Source: JANMES01 sp038329865 (GTDB taxonomy: Bacteria > Planctomycetota > Phycisphaerae > Tepidisphaerales > Tepidisphaeraceae). Taken from it: 64,000 nucleotides of DNA. Made by a program: the position numbers and the translations under genes. A model generated the notes under the pieces. The model was not told the origin of the DNA. It did no database searches and was given only the letters and a program-made list of their open reading frames with translations. Shown piece after piece: positions 43,108-50,445 of this stretch (positions within the stretch are counted from its first letter, which is position 1; each line of letters opens with the position of its first letter). Location of the stretch: the NCBI GenBank assembly GCA_038329865.1, contig JBBQNK010000015.1, positions 1 to 64,000 of the forward strand, read 5' to 3'.

Positions 43108-44505
43108 ATGAATCGAGAACGAATCGCGTGGATTGTCTGCATCACGGTGCTTTGCCTGTTCGCGTTGCAACTCCCCGGCTCGCAGGCCGCCCGCGATGAC
43201 GACTACGCCTTCGTGCGCAAGCTCGTCGACATTCATCGCCAGGTGGCGACGAATTACGTCGAGCCGATCGACGAAGACAAGCTGCGCGACGGCGCGATCG
43301 ACGGCATGATGGGCCAACTCGATCCGTTCTCGGTCTACATTCCGCCGGCCGAGCAGGAAGGCTTTGATCGCATGCTCGAAGGCTCGTTCAAGGGCGTGGG
43401 CATTCAGTTGAACCAGACCGAAGAAGGTAAGGTTGAAGTCGTCACGCCGATCGACGACAGCCCCGCGTTCAAGGCCGGCGTTATGGCGGGCGACGTGGTG
43501 CTGAAGGTGAACGGCGACAACGTTGAAGGTCTGAAGATCAACGACGTTATCAAGAAAATCGCCGGGCCGATGGATTCGAAAGTATCGCTGGCCGTCCGGC
43601 ACGCCACCGGCGACGAGGCTACGCTTTCGATGACCCGCCAGGAAATCGTCGTTCCGACCGTGAAAGGGTACGGCCGCAAGGACGATAACAGCTGGGACTT
43701 TTACATCTCCAATGACCCGAAAATCGCGTACATCCGCATCACGCAGTTCACGCCCGACACTTACGAAAAGCTGAAGAACGCCCTGATCGGCCCCGACGCC
43801 GACATCAACAAGCGCGAAACCTACAAGGGCCTGATCGGCGAAGGCATGAAGGCGCTGATACTGGATCTGCGATTCAACCCCGGCGGTCGGCTGGATCAGG
43901 CGATCGCGATCGTCGACATGTTCGTGGACAAGGGAATCATCGTCAGCACCAAGGGCCGCAATCGGCCGGAGCAGCGCGTTGAAGCCAAGGCCGAGGGCAC
44001 GCTGCCGCGCTTCCCGATGGTGGTTCTGGTGAACGAGCACTCCGCCAGCGCGAGCGAAATCGTGGCCGGATCGCTGATGGACAACAAGCGAGCCCTCGTG
44101 GTCGGCAGCCGCAGCTACGGCAAGGGGAGCGTGCAGGAAATCATGCCTCTCGACAGCAAGGGCGGCGAGCTGAAGCTGACCGTCGCGTACTACTACCTGC
44201 CCAGCGGCCGGCTCGTACATAAGAAAAAGGACGCCAAGGACTGGGGCGTTGAGCCGCAGGTGATCATCCCCATGGACGACGTCGCCGAGGCCAACGCAAT
44301 GCGCGAGCGGCTCTCGTCAGAACTCATGCACCGCCCAACGACCGGCCCGACGACGCAGCAGTCGATCGTCCTCCCAACAACCCAGCCGATCGACCCGCAG
44401 CTTGATTCGGCGCTGAAGACGATGATCGGCTACGTGATCTTCCAGGGCGACCGATTTACGTCCGCGGCTCCGACGACGCGGCCGGCGACGCAGCCCGTGC
44501 ATTGA
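43108..44505 (+). CDS. Carboxy-terminal processing protease, S41 family (CtpA-like)
   Basis: This 465-residue periplasmic protease has a signal anchor (IAWIVCITVLCLFALQL), the S41 N-terminal helical part, a PDZ domain (about 90-175, FKGVGIQLN, PAFKAGVMAGDVVLKVNG), and the catalytic core ILDLRFNPGG with the Ser-Lys dyad in HSASASE (Ser about 314) and SYGKGSVQ (Lys about 339). The C-terminus has a Thr/Pro-rich tail. It trims or degrades envelope proteins from their C-termini. The ribosome site GAGGAG fixes the start. Confidence 0.94.
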   Translation: MNRERIAWIVCITVLCLFALQLPGSQAARDDDYAFVRKLVDIHRQVATNYVEPIDEDKLRDGAIDGMMGQLDPFSVYIPPAEQEGFDRMLEGSFKGVGIQLNQTEEGKVEVVTPIDDSPAFKAGVMAGDVVLKVNGDNVEGLKINDVIKKIAGPMDSKVSLAVRHATGDEATLSMTRQEIVVPTVKGYGRKDDNSWDFYISNDPKIAYIRITQFTPDTYEKLKNALIGPDADINKRETYKGLIGEGMKALILDLRFNPGGRLDQAIAIVDMFVDKGIIVSTKGRNRPEQRVEAKAEGTLPRFPMVVLVNEHSASASEIVAGSLMDNKRALVVGSRSYGKGSVQEIMPLDSKGGELKLTVAYYYLPSGRLVHKKKDAKDWGVEPQVIIPMDDVAEANAMRERLSSELMHRPTTGPTTQQSIVLPTTQPIDPQLDSALKTMIGYVIFQGDRFTSAAPTTRPATQPVH

Positions 44506-44515
44506 ATCAAGGAAA

Positions 44516-44600
44516 TGCGACACGGAGGCACAGAGCCACAGAGAAGGCAAAGCGAAATTGCCTTGCGACTTTCTCTGTGGCTCTGTGACTCTGTGTCGCA
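44516..44600. repeat. Inverted repeat (CACGGAGGCACAGAG family) in the tsaD leader
   Basis: The arms TGCGACACGGAGGCACAGAG... (44516-44545) and ...CTCTGTGACTCTGTGTCGCA (44571-44600) make a stem of about 30 bp. It ends 10 bp before the tsaD start codon and takes up nearly all of the spacer after the protease gene. A sister copy is at 6292-6426. Confidence 0.9.
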
Positions 44601-44609
44601 TTCGTATCG

Positions 44610-45779
44610 ATGTCTTTGATACTCGCCATCGAATCCACCTGCGATGAAACCGCCGCCGCCGTGGTGGCCGACGGGTGGAACGTGCGCTCGAACGTCATCG
44701 CCAGCCAGGCAGAACTGCACGCCAAGTACCGCGGCGTCGTGCCGGAGATCGCCAGCCGGGCGCATATCGAAAATATTCTGCCGGTGATCGGAGAGTCGCT
44801 GGAAAAAGCCGGCTGCGGCTTCGCGGAGATCGACGCGATCGCGGTGACGCACCGCCCGGGCTTGGTAGGCTCACTGCTCATCGGCGTGACCGCCGCGAAA
44901 ACGCTCGCGTGGACGCTGGGGAAACCGCTGGTCGGCGTGGATCATGTGCAGGCACATTTATATAGCGTGGTATTAAATTCTCCCTCTCCCGGTACGCCGG
45001 GAGAGGGCCGGGGTGAGGGCTTGCCCGCGGAGCGAAGATCTGGCTCCGGTGGCAGACCCTCACCCCAACCCTCTCCCCGGGTACCGGGAGAGGGAGCCAA
45101 GTCGCCGAGAGGTACGGCTAATTCTTCCGAAGTAACTCGGAGCTTCCCCGCCGTCGGCCTCGTCTGCTCCGGCGGCCACACCGCGCTCTATCTCGTCAAC
45201 AGCTGGACCGACATCACCCTCATCGGCAGCACGATCGACGACGCCGTCGGCGAAGCGTACGACAAAGTCGCCGCGATCCTCGGCCTCGGTTACCCCGGCG
45301 GGCCGATCCTCGATTCACTCGCGGCCGAGGGCGATCCGAAAGCCGTCGCGTTCCCGCGCAGCAAAATGGGCCGCGACTCGCTCGATTTTTCCTTCAGCGG
45401 CGTGAAGACGTCGGTGCTCTACCACGTCCGCGGCTTCCAGGGCCGCGAGCGGCAGCTCGATCTCACGCCGCAAACACTGCGCGACATCGCCGCCAGCTTC
45501 CAGGCCGCCTGCATCGACGTGATCGTCGAAAAAATCCGCCGCGCGCTCGCGCAAACCGGCGGCAAGAGCGTGATCATCGGCGGCGGAGTCTCCGCCAACC
45601 GCGGCCTGCGGGCAGCACTGCGCGAGCGCATCAACGTCCCGACTTTCGTCCCCGACTTAGCCTACTGCACCGACAACGCCGCCATGGCCGGCGGCCTGGC
45701 GCACGTGCTGTTGGCGGAAGGGCGGACGAGCGGGTTGGATTTGGATGCGATTACATTCAGTGAAATTCAGCGCGTCTAA
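44610..45779 (+). CDS. tsaD: tRNA N6-adenosine threonylcarbamoyltransferase with a repeat-encoded insertion
   Basis: TsaD joins the threonylcarbamoyl group to A37 of ANN-decoding tRNAs, using the intermediate made by Sua5/TsaC (also in this window). Signatures are ILAIESTCDETAAAVV, the metal motif HxxxH (His112, His116 in HVQAHLYS), CSGGHTALYLV, and the C-terminal GGGVSANRGLR and AYCTDNAAMAGG. At 389 residues it is about 50 longer than usual. Residues about 123-177 are an in-frame insertion translated from a pair of inverted repeats (SPSPGTPGEGRGEG ... RPSPQPSPRVPGEG), placed in the loop just before the SGGHT strand. No ribosome site is visible; a long hairpin ends 10 bp upstream. Confidence 0.93.
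   Translation: MSLILAIESTCDETAAAVVADGWNVRSNVIASQAELHAKYRGVVPEIASRAHIENILPVIGESLEKAGCGFAEIDAIAVTHRPGLVGSLLIGVTAAKTLAWTLGKPLVGVDHVQAHLYSVVLNSPSPGTPGEGRGEGLPAERRSGSGGRPSPQPSPRVPGEGAKSPRGTANSSEVTRSFPAVGLVCSGGHTALYLVNSWTDITLIGSTIDDAVGEAYDKVAAILGLGYPGGPILDSLAAEGDPKAVAFPRSKMGRDSLDFSFSGVKTSVLYHVRGFQGRERQLDLTPQTLRDIAASFQAACIDVIVEKIRRALAQTGGKSVIIGGGVSANRGLRAALRERINVPTFVPDLAYCTDNAAMAGGLAHVLLAEGRTSGLDLDAITFSEIQRV
44980..45097. repeat. REP-like inverted repeat pair inserted in frame in tsaD
   Basis: Two copies of a hairpin of about 40 bp lie head to head. Arm 1 (44980-45020) starts CTCCCTCTCCCGGTACGCC and arm 2 (45057-45097) ends TACCGGGAGAGGGAG; each also carries its own internal stem. The whole pair keeps the tsaD frame open. 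Related single hairpins lie at 29021, 57407 and 60126. Confidence 0.9.
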
Positions 45780-45874
45780 CTTCGCGATGGTGAAACGCTG
45801 CTTGTCGCACGGGCGGCCTCCGCTTCGGTTCTCGCCGTGGTTCAGGTTATGATGGGGTAAGGAGTGCTTCTGCC

Positions 45875-46465
45875 ATGCGAATTCATCGACTTTCCGTCGT
45901 AGTCGTCGCAATTCTCCTGTCCGAGTTCCATCTCCGTCTCGCCGCCGCCGATCCGCCCGCGGGTCCGACCACCGCGCCCTCCGCGGCTGACCGTCGCGTC
46001 ATTCGGATGGTGCAATGTTCCCAACATCTAAAGCAGATCGGCGATGCGATCGTCCTTTATTCCCTGGATCACAAGGGAGAATTTCCCCCCGATCTGGGAA
46101 CCTTGGCCACCGCTGGTCACGACGCGCTGGACGTTTCATATTTCGTCTGTCCTGCCGCCGGTGCGCTGCCCAAGGGTTGGCGGACGATGGCCAAGCCCGA
46201 TCAGGCAACGTGGATCAACGCTCACACCGATTACATTTATCTCGGAAGCAAGATGAGCACGATCACGGCAACATCCGACGTGCCACTCGCCTACGAAAAG
46301 GACGACGACCATGACGGCCGCGGCATGCACGTTCTGTTCGGCGACGGACGCGTTGAGTTTCTTTCAATGAAGGACGTTCATAAATTGTTGGGTCCGAAGG
46401 TGGGCGCGGAGCGGTTGACGACGCGTATCTACCCGTGGCCGGACAGGCAGAGGCGATTCCACTGA
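45875..46465 (+). CDS. Secreted H-X9-DG-like (DUF1559-type C-terminus) protein
   Basis: This 196-residue protein has an N-terminal signal (LSVVVVAILLSEFHLRLAAA) rather than a prepilin leader. The body has MVQCSQHLKQIGDAIVLYSLDHKGEFPPDL and a C-terminal MHVLFGDGRVEFLS, the pattern seen in planctomycete pseudopilins of the H-X9-DG/DUF1559 group. The role is unknown. Its last 31 nt overlap the next gene in another frame, suggesting coupled translation of the pair or a break in one longer protein. Confidence 0.7.
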   Translation: MRIHRLSVVVVAILLSEFHLRLAAADPPAGPTTAPSAADRRVIRMVQCSQHLKQIGDAIVLYSLDHKGEFPPDLGTLATAGHDALDVSYFVCPAAGALPKGWRTMAKPDQATWINAHTDYIYLGSKMSTITATSDVPLAYEKDDDHDGRGMHVLFGDGRVEFLSMKDVHKLLGPKVGAERLTTRIYPWPDRQRRFH

Positions 46466-46761
46466 TCTCGATTGACGAAGCTAAGGTAGTTTTAACTCAC
46501 GCAACCATCGGGCAAATCAAAACCGCATTGGTGGGGTTCCAAATCGACAACGGGCGATTTCCCACGGTGGCCGAAGGATTGCAGTCGCTGGTGAAAAAGC
46601 CCTCGGCTGAATTGAAGAACTGGAGGCCGTGGTTCGATTCGCTGCCGGTCGACAGTTGGGGACACGCCTTCGTCTATGCTGCCGGGGGTGACAAGGAGGA
46701 TTATTCCATCACCTCTCTCGGCCCCGATGGCAAACCCGGCACGTCGGATGATGTGAAGTAA
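46435..46761 (+). CDS. GspG-like type II secretion pseudopilin domain, without N-terminal helix
   Basis: This 108-residue protein matches the GspG globular domain: IGQIKTALVGFQIDNGRFPT, GLQSLVKKP, LPVDSWGHAFVY and the C-terminal SLGPDGKPGTSDDVK, whose Asp residues bind calcium in GspG. The hydrophobic N-terminal methylated helix required for assembly is missing. The GTG start overlaps the previous gene by 31 nt with no ribosome site. It may be translated by coupling, or be the C-terminal part of a protein split by a frameshift near 46440. Confidence 0.7.
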   Translation: MAGQAEAIPLISIDEAKVVLTHATIGQIKTALVGFQIDNGRFPTVAEGLQSLVKKPSAELKNWRPWFDSLPVDSWGHAFVYAAGGDKEDYSITSLGPDGKPGTSDDVK

Positions 46762-46765
46762 CTGC

Positions 46766-48574
46766 TCAGCCGTTCAGCTTCTCCAAATCCGTCCACCGCG
46801 CGTATAGCCGTTCGACTTCCGTCTGCGCCCGGCCGAGCTCTTCGTAGATGGCTCGCATTTTTACGTGATCCGCCATCACGGCTGGATCATTGGCTTGATC
46901 GTGCAGCGTGGCGACTTTCGTTTCCGCTTCGGCGATCGCGGCCTCCATGCCGTCCAGTTCCTTCTGGTCTTTCCAGCTGAGTTTTTTCTTCGACGCAGTC
47001 GCAGTCGCTGCTCCGCCGGCGGATTTCGGCGCGGCCTTTCTGGCCGTCGCCTCGTCTTTGTTCGATTGACTTCGCGCTCGTTCCCACTGGGCCAGATCAG
47101 CGTAAATATGCGCGCCGCCTTTGCCGTCGAGCGCCAGCAACTCCGTCGACGCGCGGTCGAGCAGATAGCGATCGTGCGTCACCAGCACCAGCGCGCCGGG
47201 GTACGTTTCCAAACTTGATTCGAGCACATCGAGCGTGGGAATATCGAGATCGTTCGTCGGCTCGTCCAGAATCAGCACGTCGCTCGGTCGCTGCATCAGG
47301 CGGGCGATCAGCACTCTCGCCTGCTCGCCGCCGGAGAGTTCGCTGACGGGCATGTCGAGCTGTTCGTTGCGGAAGAGGAACCGCTTGGCCCAGCCTGTGA
47401 TGTGCATCGTTTCGCCTTGGAAGCTGACGATGTCGCCGCCGGGCGAGAGCGATCGGCGGAGCGTTTCGGTCTGATCCAGATGCTCGCGGTGCTGGTCGAA
47501 GACGACGACGCGCAGGCCGTCCGCGCGAACGAGCGTGCCGGAGTCCGGCTCGAGTTGGCCGGTGATGAGTTTGATCAACGTGGATTTTCCGCTGCCATTC
47601 GGCCCGAGGAGGCCGAGCTTGGTGCCGGGCGAGAGGACGAAATTCACGTCCTTGAACAGCTTGCGATCGCCGAGCGTTTTGGCGACGTGTTTCAGCACCA
47701 GCAGCTTGCGGGTTTTTCGATCCGAAGCGGCGAAGTCGATCTTGGCGGCGCCTTGCTGCGTGTTGCGGGTGCGGAGATCGGAAAGATCCGCCATCATCTC
47801 GCCGGCCCGCTCGATGCGGCCTTTCGATTTGGTCGTGCGCGCCTTGGCCCCGCGCTGCAGCCATTCAATCTCCCGCCGCACCGTGCTCGCCAGCGCCCGC
47901 TCGCGGCCTTGCTGCGATGCGAGAAATTCCTCGCGCTTGGCGACGAACTCACTGTAAGTGCCGTTGTGGCTCAGGAATCCTTCCGGGTACGACCGGCCGA
48001 GCTCGATCACGCGGTTCACGCTCGATTCAAGAAACCGCCGATCGTGGCTCACCGTGAGCGTCGCGAACGGCGCCGCCGCGATCAGATTCTCCAGCCACTC
48101 GATGCCTTCCACGTCCAGATGATTCGTCGGCTCATCCAGCAGCAGCAAATCCGGCTCGCGGGCGATCTGCCGCACGATCGCTAGCCGCTTCCGCCATCCG
48201 CCCGAGAGCGTGCCGGCCGTCGCGTGCGGATCGGGAAAGCCCGCGCGATCGAGCGCCTGAAACGCCCGCATGTGCTGCTCGTGATCGTCCCAGTGATGCG
48301 CGTCCATCACGGCCGCCAGGCAATCCACGCACGATTGCTTAGCGATAAACGTATCCTCCTGCGGCACGTACCCGACGCGCAGCTGCCGGCGGGCGATGAG
48401 CTCACCGTCGTCGGGCTGTTCGAGCCCCGCGAAAATTTTGAGCAGCGTGGATTTGCCCGACCCGTTCGCGCCGATCAACCCGACGCGTTCGCCTTCGCTC
48501 AGGCCGAGGGTGATTCCGGTGAACAATTGTCGCGGGCCATAGGATTTGGAGAGGTCTCGTCCGGTCAACAGCAT
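46766..48574 (-). CDS. ABC-F family ATPase (Uup-like)
   Basis: This 602-residue cytoplasmic protein has two ABC ATPase domains and no membrane part. Walker A motifs are GANGSGKST and GPNGSGKST, signatures LSGGWRKR and LSGGEQAR, and Walker B LLLLDEPTNHLD and LILDEPTNDLD. The two halves are joined by the ABC-F linker, and a C-terminal Lys/Ala linker leads to a coiled coil (KDQKELDGMEAAIAEAETKV onward), which is the Uup arrangement. ABC-F proteins act on the ribosome, with Uup also linked to DNA branch processing. It is convergent with the GspG-like gene (4 bp). Confidence 0.92.
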   Translation of the reverse strand: MLLTGRDLSKSYGPRQLFTGITLGLSEGERVGLIGANGSGKSTLLKIFAGLEQPDDGELIARRQLRVGYVPQEDTFIAKQSCVDCLAAVMDAHHWDDHEQHMRAFQALDRAGFPDPHATAGTLSGGWRKRLAIVRQIAREPDLLLLDEPTNHLDVEGIEWLENLIAAAPFATLTVSHDRRFLESSVNRVIELGRSYPEGFLSHNGTYSEFVAKREEFLASQQGRERALASTVRREIEWLQRGAKARTTKSKGRIERAGEMMADLSDLRTRNTQQGAAKIDFAASDRKTRKLLVLKHVAKTLGDRKLFKDVNFVLSPGTKLGLLGPNGSGKSTLIKLITGQLEPDSGTLVRADGLRVVVFDQHREHLDQTETLRRSLSPGGDIVSFQGETMHITGWAKRFLFRNEQLDMPVSELSGGEQARVLIARLMQRPSDVLILDEPTNDLDIPTLDVLESSLETYPGALVLVTHDRYLLDRASTELLALDGKGGAHIYADLAQWERARSQSNKDEATARKAAPKSAGGAATATASKKKLSWKDQKELDGMEAAIAEAETKVATLHDQANDPAVMADHVKMRAIYEELGRAQTEVERLYARWTDLEKLNG

Positions 48575-48663
48575 TCGGCGAGGTTAGCGGAGCAGCCGTC
48601 ATTCGTCACGTGATGCGGCGATGAATTCTGCGAACTGAAATCAAGGTAGTGGTTAATATTGCT

Positions 48664-48725
48664 CTCCACGCCGGTCGCTGTGCGACCGGATTCCGGAATC
48701 CGGTCGCACAGCGATCGGCGTGGAA
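48664..48725. repeat. Near-perfect 30 bp hairpin (GCCGGTCGCTGTGCGACCGG family)
   Basis: TCCACGCCGGTCGCTGTGCG... pairs with its complement with a single mismatch and no loop to speak of. It lies between the ABC-F start and the 3' end of the FlgG-like gene. A half copy is at 2631-2655. Confidence 0.92.
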
Positions 48726-48749
48726 GTAAAACCAAACCCGTACTGAAAT

Positions 48750-49280
48750 CTAGTGGTGCTCGCTCGCACGGGCAATGGCCCGATCGATCTCTGCCCGCCA
48801 GCGTACAGCCGCGATCAGGCGTAATTCCTCGGCGTTCAGATTGACGTTGGATGCTTCGAGAAAGCCCGCGATAATCGCGCCTCTTGAGTCCTCACTGGGG
48901 TTGCCGACGATCGGTGCGCCGCTGTCACCGGTCTCGAGATAGATATCCGCCCCGAGTCGCTTCAAGCCCTGAATGTTCGGAAACTGCGCGAGCTGTATCT
49001 GTCCGGCCACAGTTTTGATGGTCGAGCCCGGCTTGAGGTATTCCACTCTTCCGTCGGTGCCGATGGAAATGTTGTCATCCGGCACATTGATCGGCACGGA
49101 GATTTGCGGAATGAGCAAGTATCCGTCGCCAATGCTGGCAACCAAATCCCCGTTTTTGTCTCTGAACAGACAGCCGTTGCGAATGTAACCAATTCCGCCG
49201 CCGATCTCGGCTGGCATTCTTATCACAAAAAAACCTGCGCCCTGTATTCCCAAATCTAAATGATTGCCGGTGTTCTCCAA
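48750..49280 (-). CDS. FlgG-like flagellar rod domain, C-terminal fragment of a split gene
   Basis: The 176-residue frame reads like the central and C-terminal part of the rod protein FlgG: LDLGIQGAGFFVIRMP (the family's LDLAIQGDGFFQV), YIRNGCLFRDKNGDLV, ISIGTDGRVEYL, GQIQLAQFPNIQGL, and the C-terminal ETGDSGAPIVGNPSED and GFLEASNVNLNAEE. It lacks the FlgG N-terminal helix, which is found in the adjacent upstream frame (49297-49569) one frame away. Read back from its TTG, the same frame continues as ALPRIRIDPEQGSLENTG, which is also FlgG-like, so the real gene crosses the break. No other flagellar gene is in the window. Confidence 0.75.
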   Translation of the reverse strand: MENTGNHLDLGIQGAGFFVIRMPAEIGGGIGYIRNGCLFRDKNGDLVASIGDGYLLIPQISVPINVPDDNISIGTDGRVEYLKPGSTIKTVAGQIQLAQFPNIQGLKRLGADIYLETGDSGAPIVGNPSEDSRGAIIAGFLEASNVNLNAEELRLIAAVRWRAEIDRAIARASEHH

Positions 49281-49296
49281 AGATCCCTGCTCTGGA

Positions 49297-49569
49297 TCAA
49301 TGCGAATCCGAGGCAGCGCGCGCTTGGTACTGCACGCGCCGCGCTTTATAGCCGGTTGTTTTTGTGTTGGCGATGTTCTCGTCGATCGCCTTCAAGGCAA
49401 TCTCGATCGATTGATTCGTGCGTGCCAGCGTTTCAATCGATTCGTCGGCGCTGATCGGCCGGGTGGCGACGGATTGGGCAACGAGTCGGTCGATGTCAGC
49501 GGTCGGGCTTTGCGAACATCCCACGAAAAAAAATATGGCAGCGATGGAAAAACCGATGAGGTGTTTCAT
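49297..49569 (-). CDS. FlgG-like lipoprotein, N-terminal fragment of a split gene
   Basis: This 90-residue frame begins with a lipoprotein signal (MKHLIGFSIAAIFFFVGC, lipobox FVGC) and a short polar region. It then has a rod-protein-type N-terminal helix and loop ENIANTKTTGYKARR, the counterpart of ANNLANVNTTGFK in FlgG/FlgF. It stops soon after, where the downstream frame takes over the homology. The shift lies near a GCGCGCGC run at 49316-49323; one more GC unit there would fuse both parts into one protein of about 270 residues. GGAG lies upstream of the start. FlgG itself is not a lipoprotein, so this would be a FlgG-like relative. Confidence 0.65.
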   Translation of the reverse strand: MKHLIGFSIAAIFFFVGCSQSPTADIDRLVAQSVATRPISADESIETLARTNQSIEIALKAIDENIANTKTTGYKARRVQYQARAASDSH

Positions 49570-49794
49570 GATGTGCTCCGTCCTTGGAGTTCATTCGCAA
49601 TGGCAACATCCTGCTGCCGATGGTCGTCCGGCGAATTCTATTCTGAATGCGGAAAAGGCACCAACGCGCAAGCCGTCAGGCGATAGGCTGAGTTGCGCGG
49701 AACAATCGGCCCCGAGCGATGCCGCTACCGTTGCGGGATGGCCATCGATAAAATGTGGCGAAGAATCGGGCGCACTCGAGCAAGGGAAAATTTC

Positions 49795-50160
49795 GTGGCA
49801 CAAACTCACAGTCGCGTGGTTGACGGGCGTCGGTGGTGCTGGAACGTGGAGCGGCTCTGGCTTTTGTCGGCCGACCTTCCCGTGCGGGAGGTCGCGATTG
49901 ATGCGATCGCCGAGCTCGATGAAGACTGCTGGTTCTGCGGCAAGAAGCTGCCGACGATTCGCAGCATTGCTGAGCGCTGCAGGCGGATCAACCACGCAAT
50001 TCTGACCCAGCCGATCATATTGAACGCCGACGCCACACTGATGGACGGCGGCCACCGTGTTGCGCGGGCATTGCTGGATGGAATCACGCATCTCCCCGCG
50101 GTGAAGTTCGAGACAATGCCGGCGGCGGATTGGGTTGAGGAAATTGATCCGGTTTCATAG
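49795..50160 (+). CDS. Small protein with ParB/sulfiredoxin-like fold motif
   Basis: This 121-residue protein ends in a segment (PIILNADATLMDGGHRVARALLDGITHLPAVKFE) whose DGGHR motif resembles the DGHHR loop of ParB/Srx-fold proteins, which bind nucleotides. The N-half has ERLWLLSADLPVREVAI and two Cys (CWFCGKK). Function unknown. The start is GTG with AAGGG about 9 nt upstream; the frame extends further but that part is poor. The next small gene begins 9 bp after the stop. Confidence 0.62.
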   Translation: MAQTHSRVVDGRRWCWNVERLWLLSADLPVREVAIDAIAELDEDCWFCGKKLPTIRSIAERCRRINHAILTQPIILNADATLMDGGHRVARALLDGITHLPAVKFETMPAADWVEEIDPVS

Positions 50161-50169
50161 AGGTAACCC

Positions 50170-50445
50170 ATGACCATGAAAGCTTATCCGTATCCCACCT
50201 TCGCGATTGACGCGGCCGGCCATCGCGTTCGAGTTGACGCTACCGAATTGGAAATCGAAATGCCCGACGGGCACGTCGTCAGAATCGAATTGAACGCGAC
50301 CGGAGCGTATAGCGATCAACTGATATTGCGGGCCGAGCCGAGTATCGATCGGCCCCAAGACTGGGCGATATTTGTGGTTCGCCCTGGTGCGGCCAATGTA
50401 ATTTACGTCGCGGTCGAAAGCGGGAAATCGCAAAAGAATTCTTAA
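50170..50445 (+). CDS. Hypothetical protein, 91 aa
   Basis: This small beta-rich soluble protein has strands such as ELEIEMPDGHVVRIEL and DWAIFVVRPGAANVIYVAVE. No family is recognised. AGAGG precedes the ATG. It follows the ParB-like-fold gene by 9 bp and is probably co-transcribed. Its stop codon overlaps that of the convergent Sua5 gene by 4 nt. Confidence 0.6.
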   Translation: MTMKAYPYPTFAIDAAGHRVRVDATELEIEMPDGHVVRIELNATGAYSDQLILRAEPSIDRPQDWAIFVVRPGAANVIYVAVESGKSQKNS

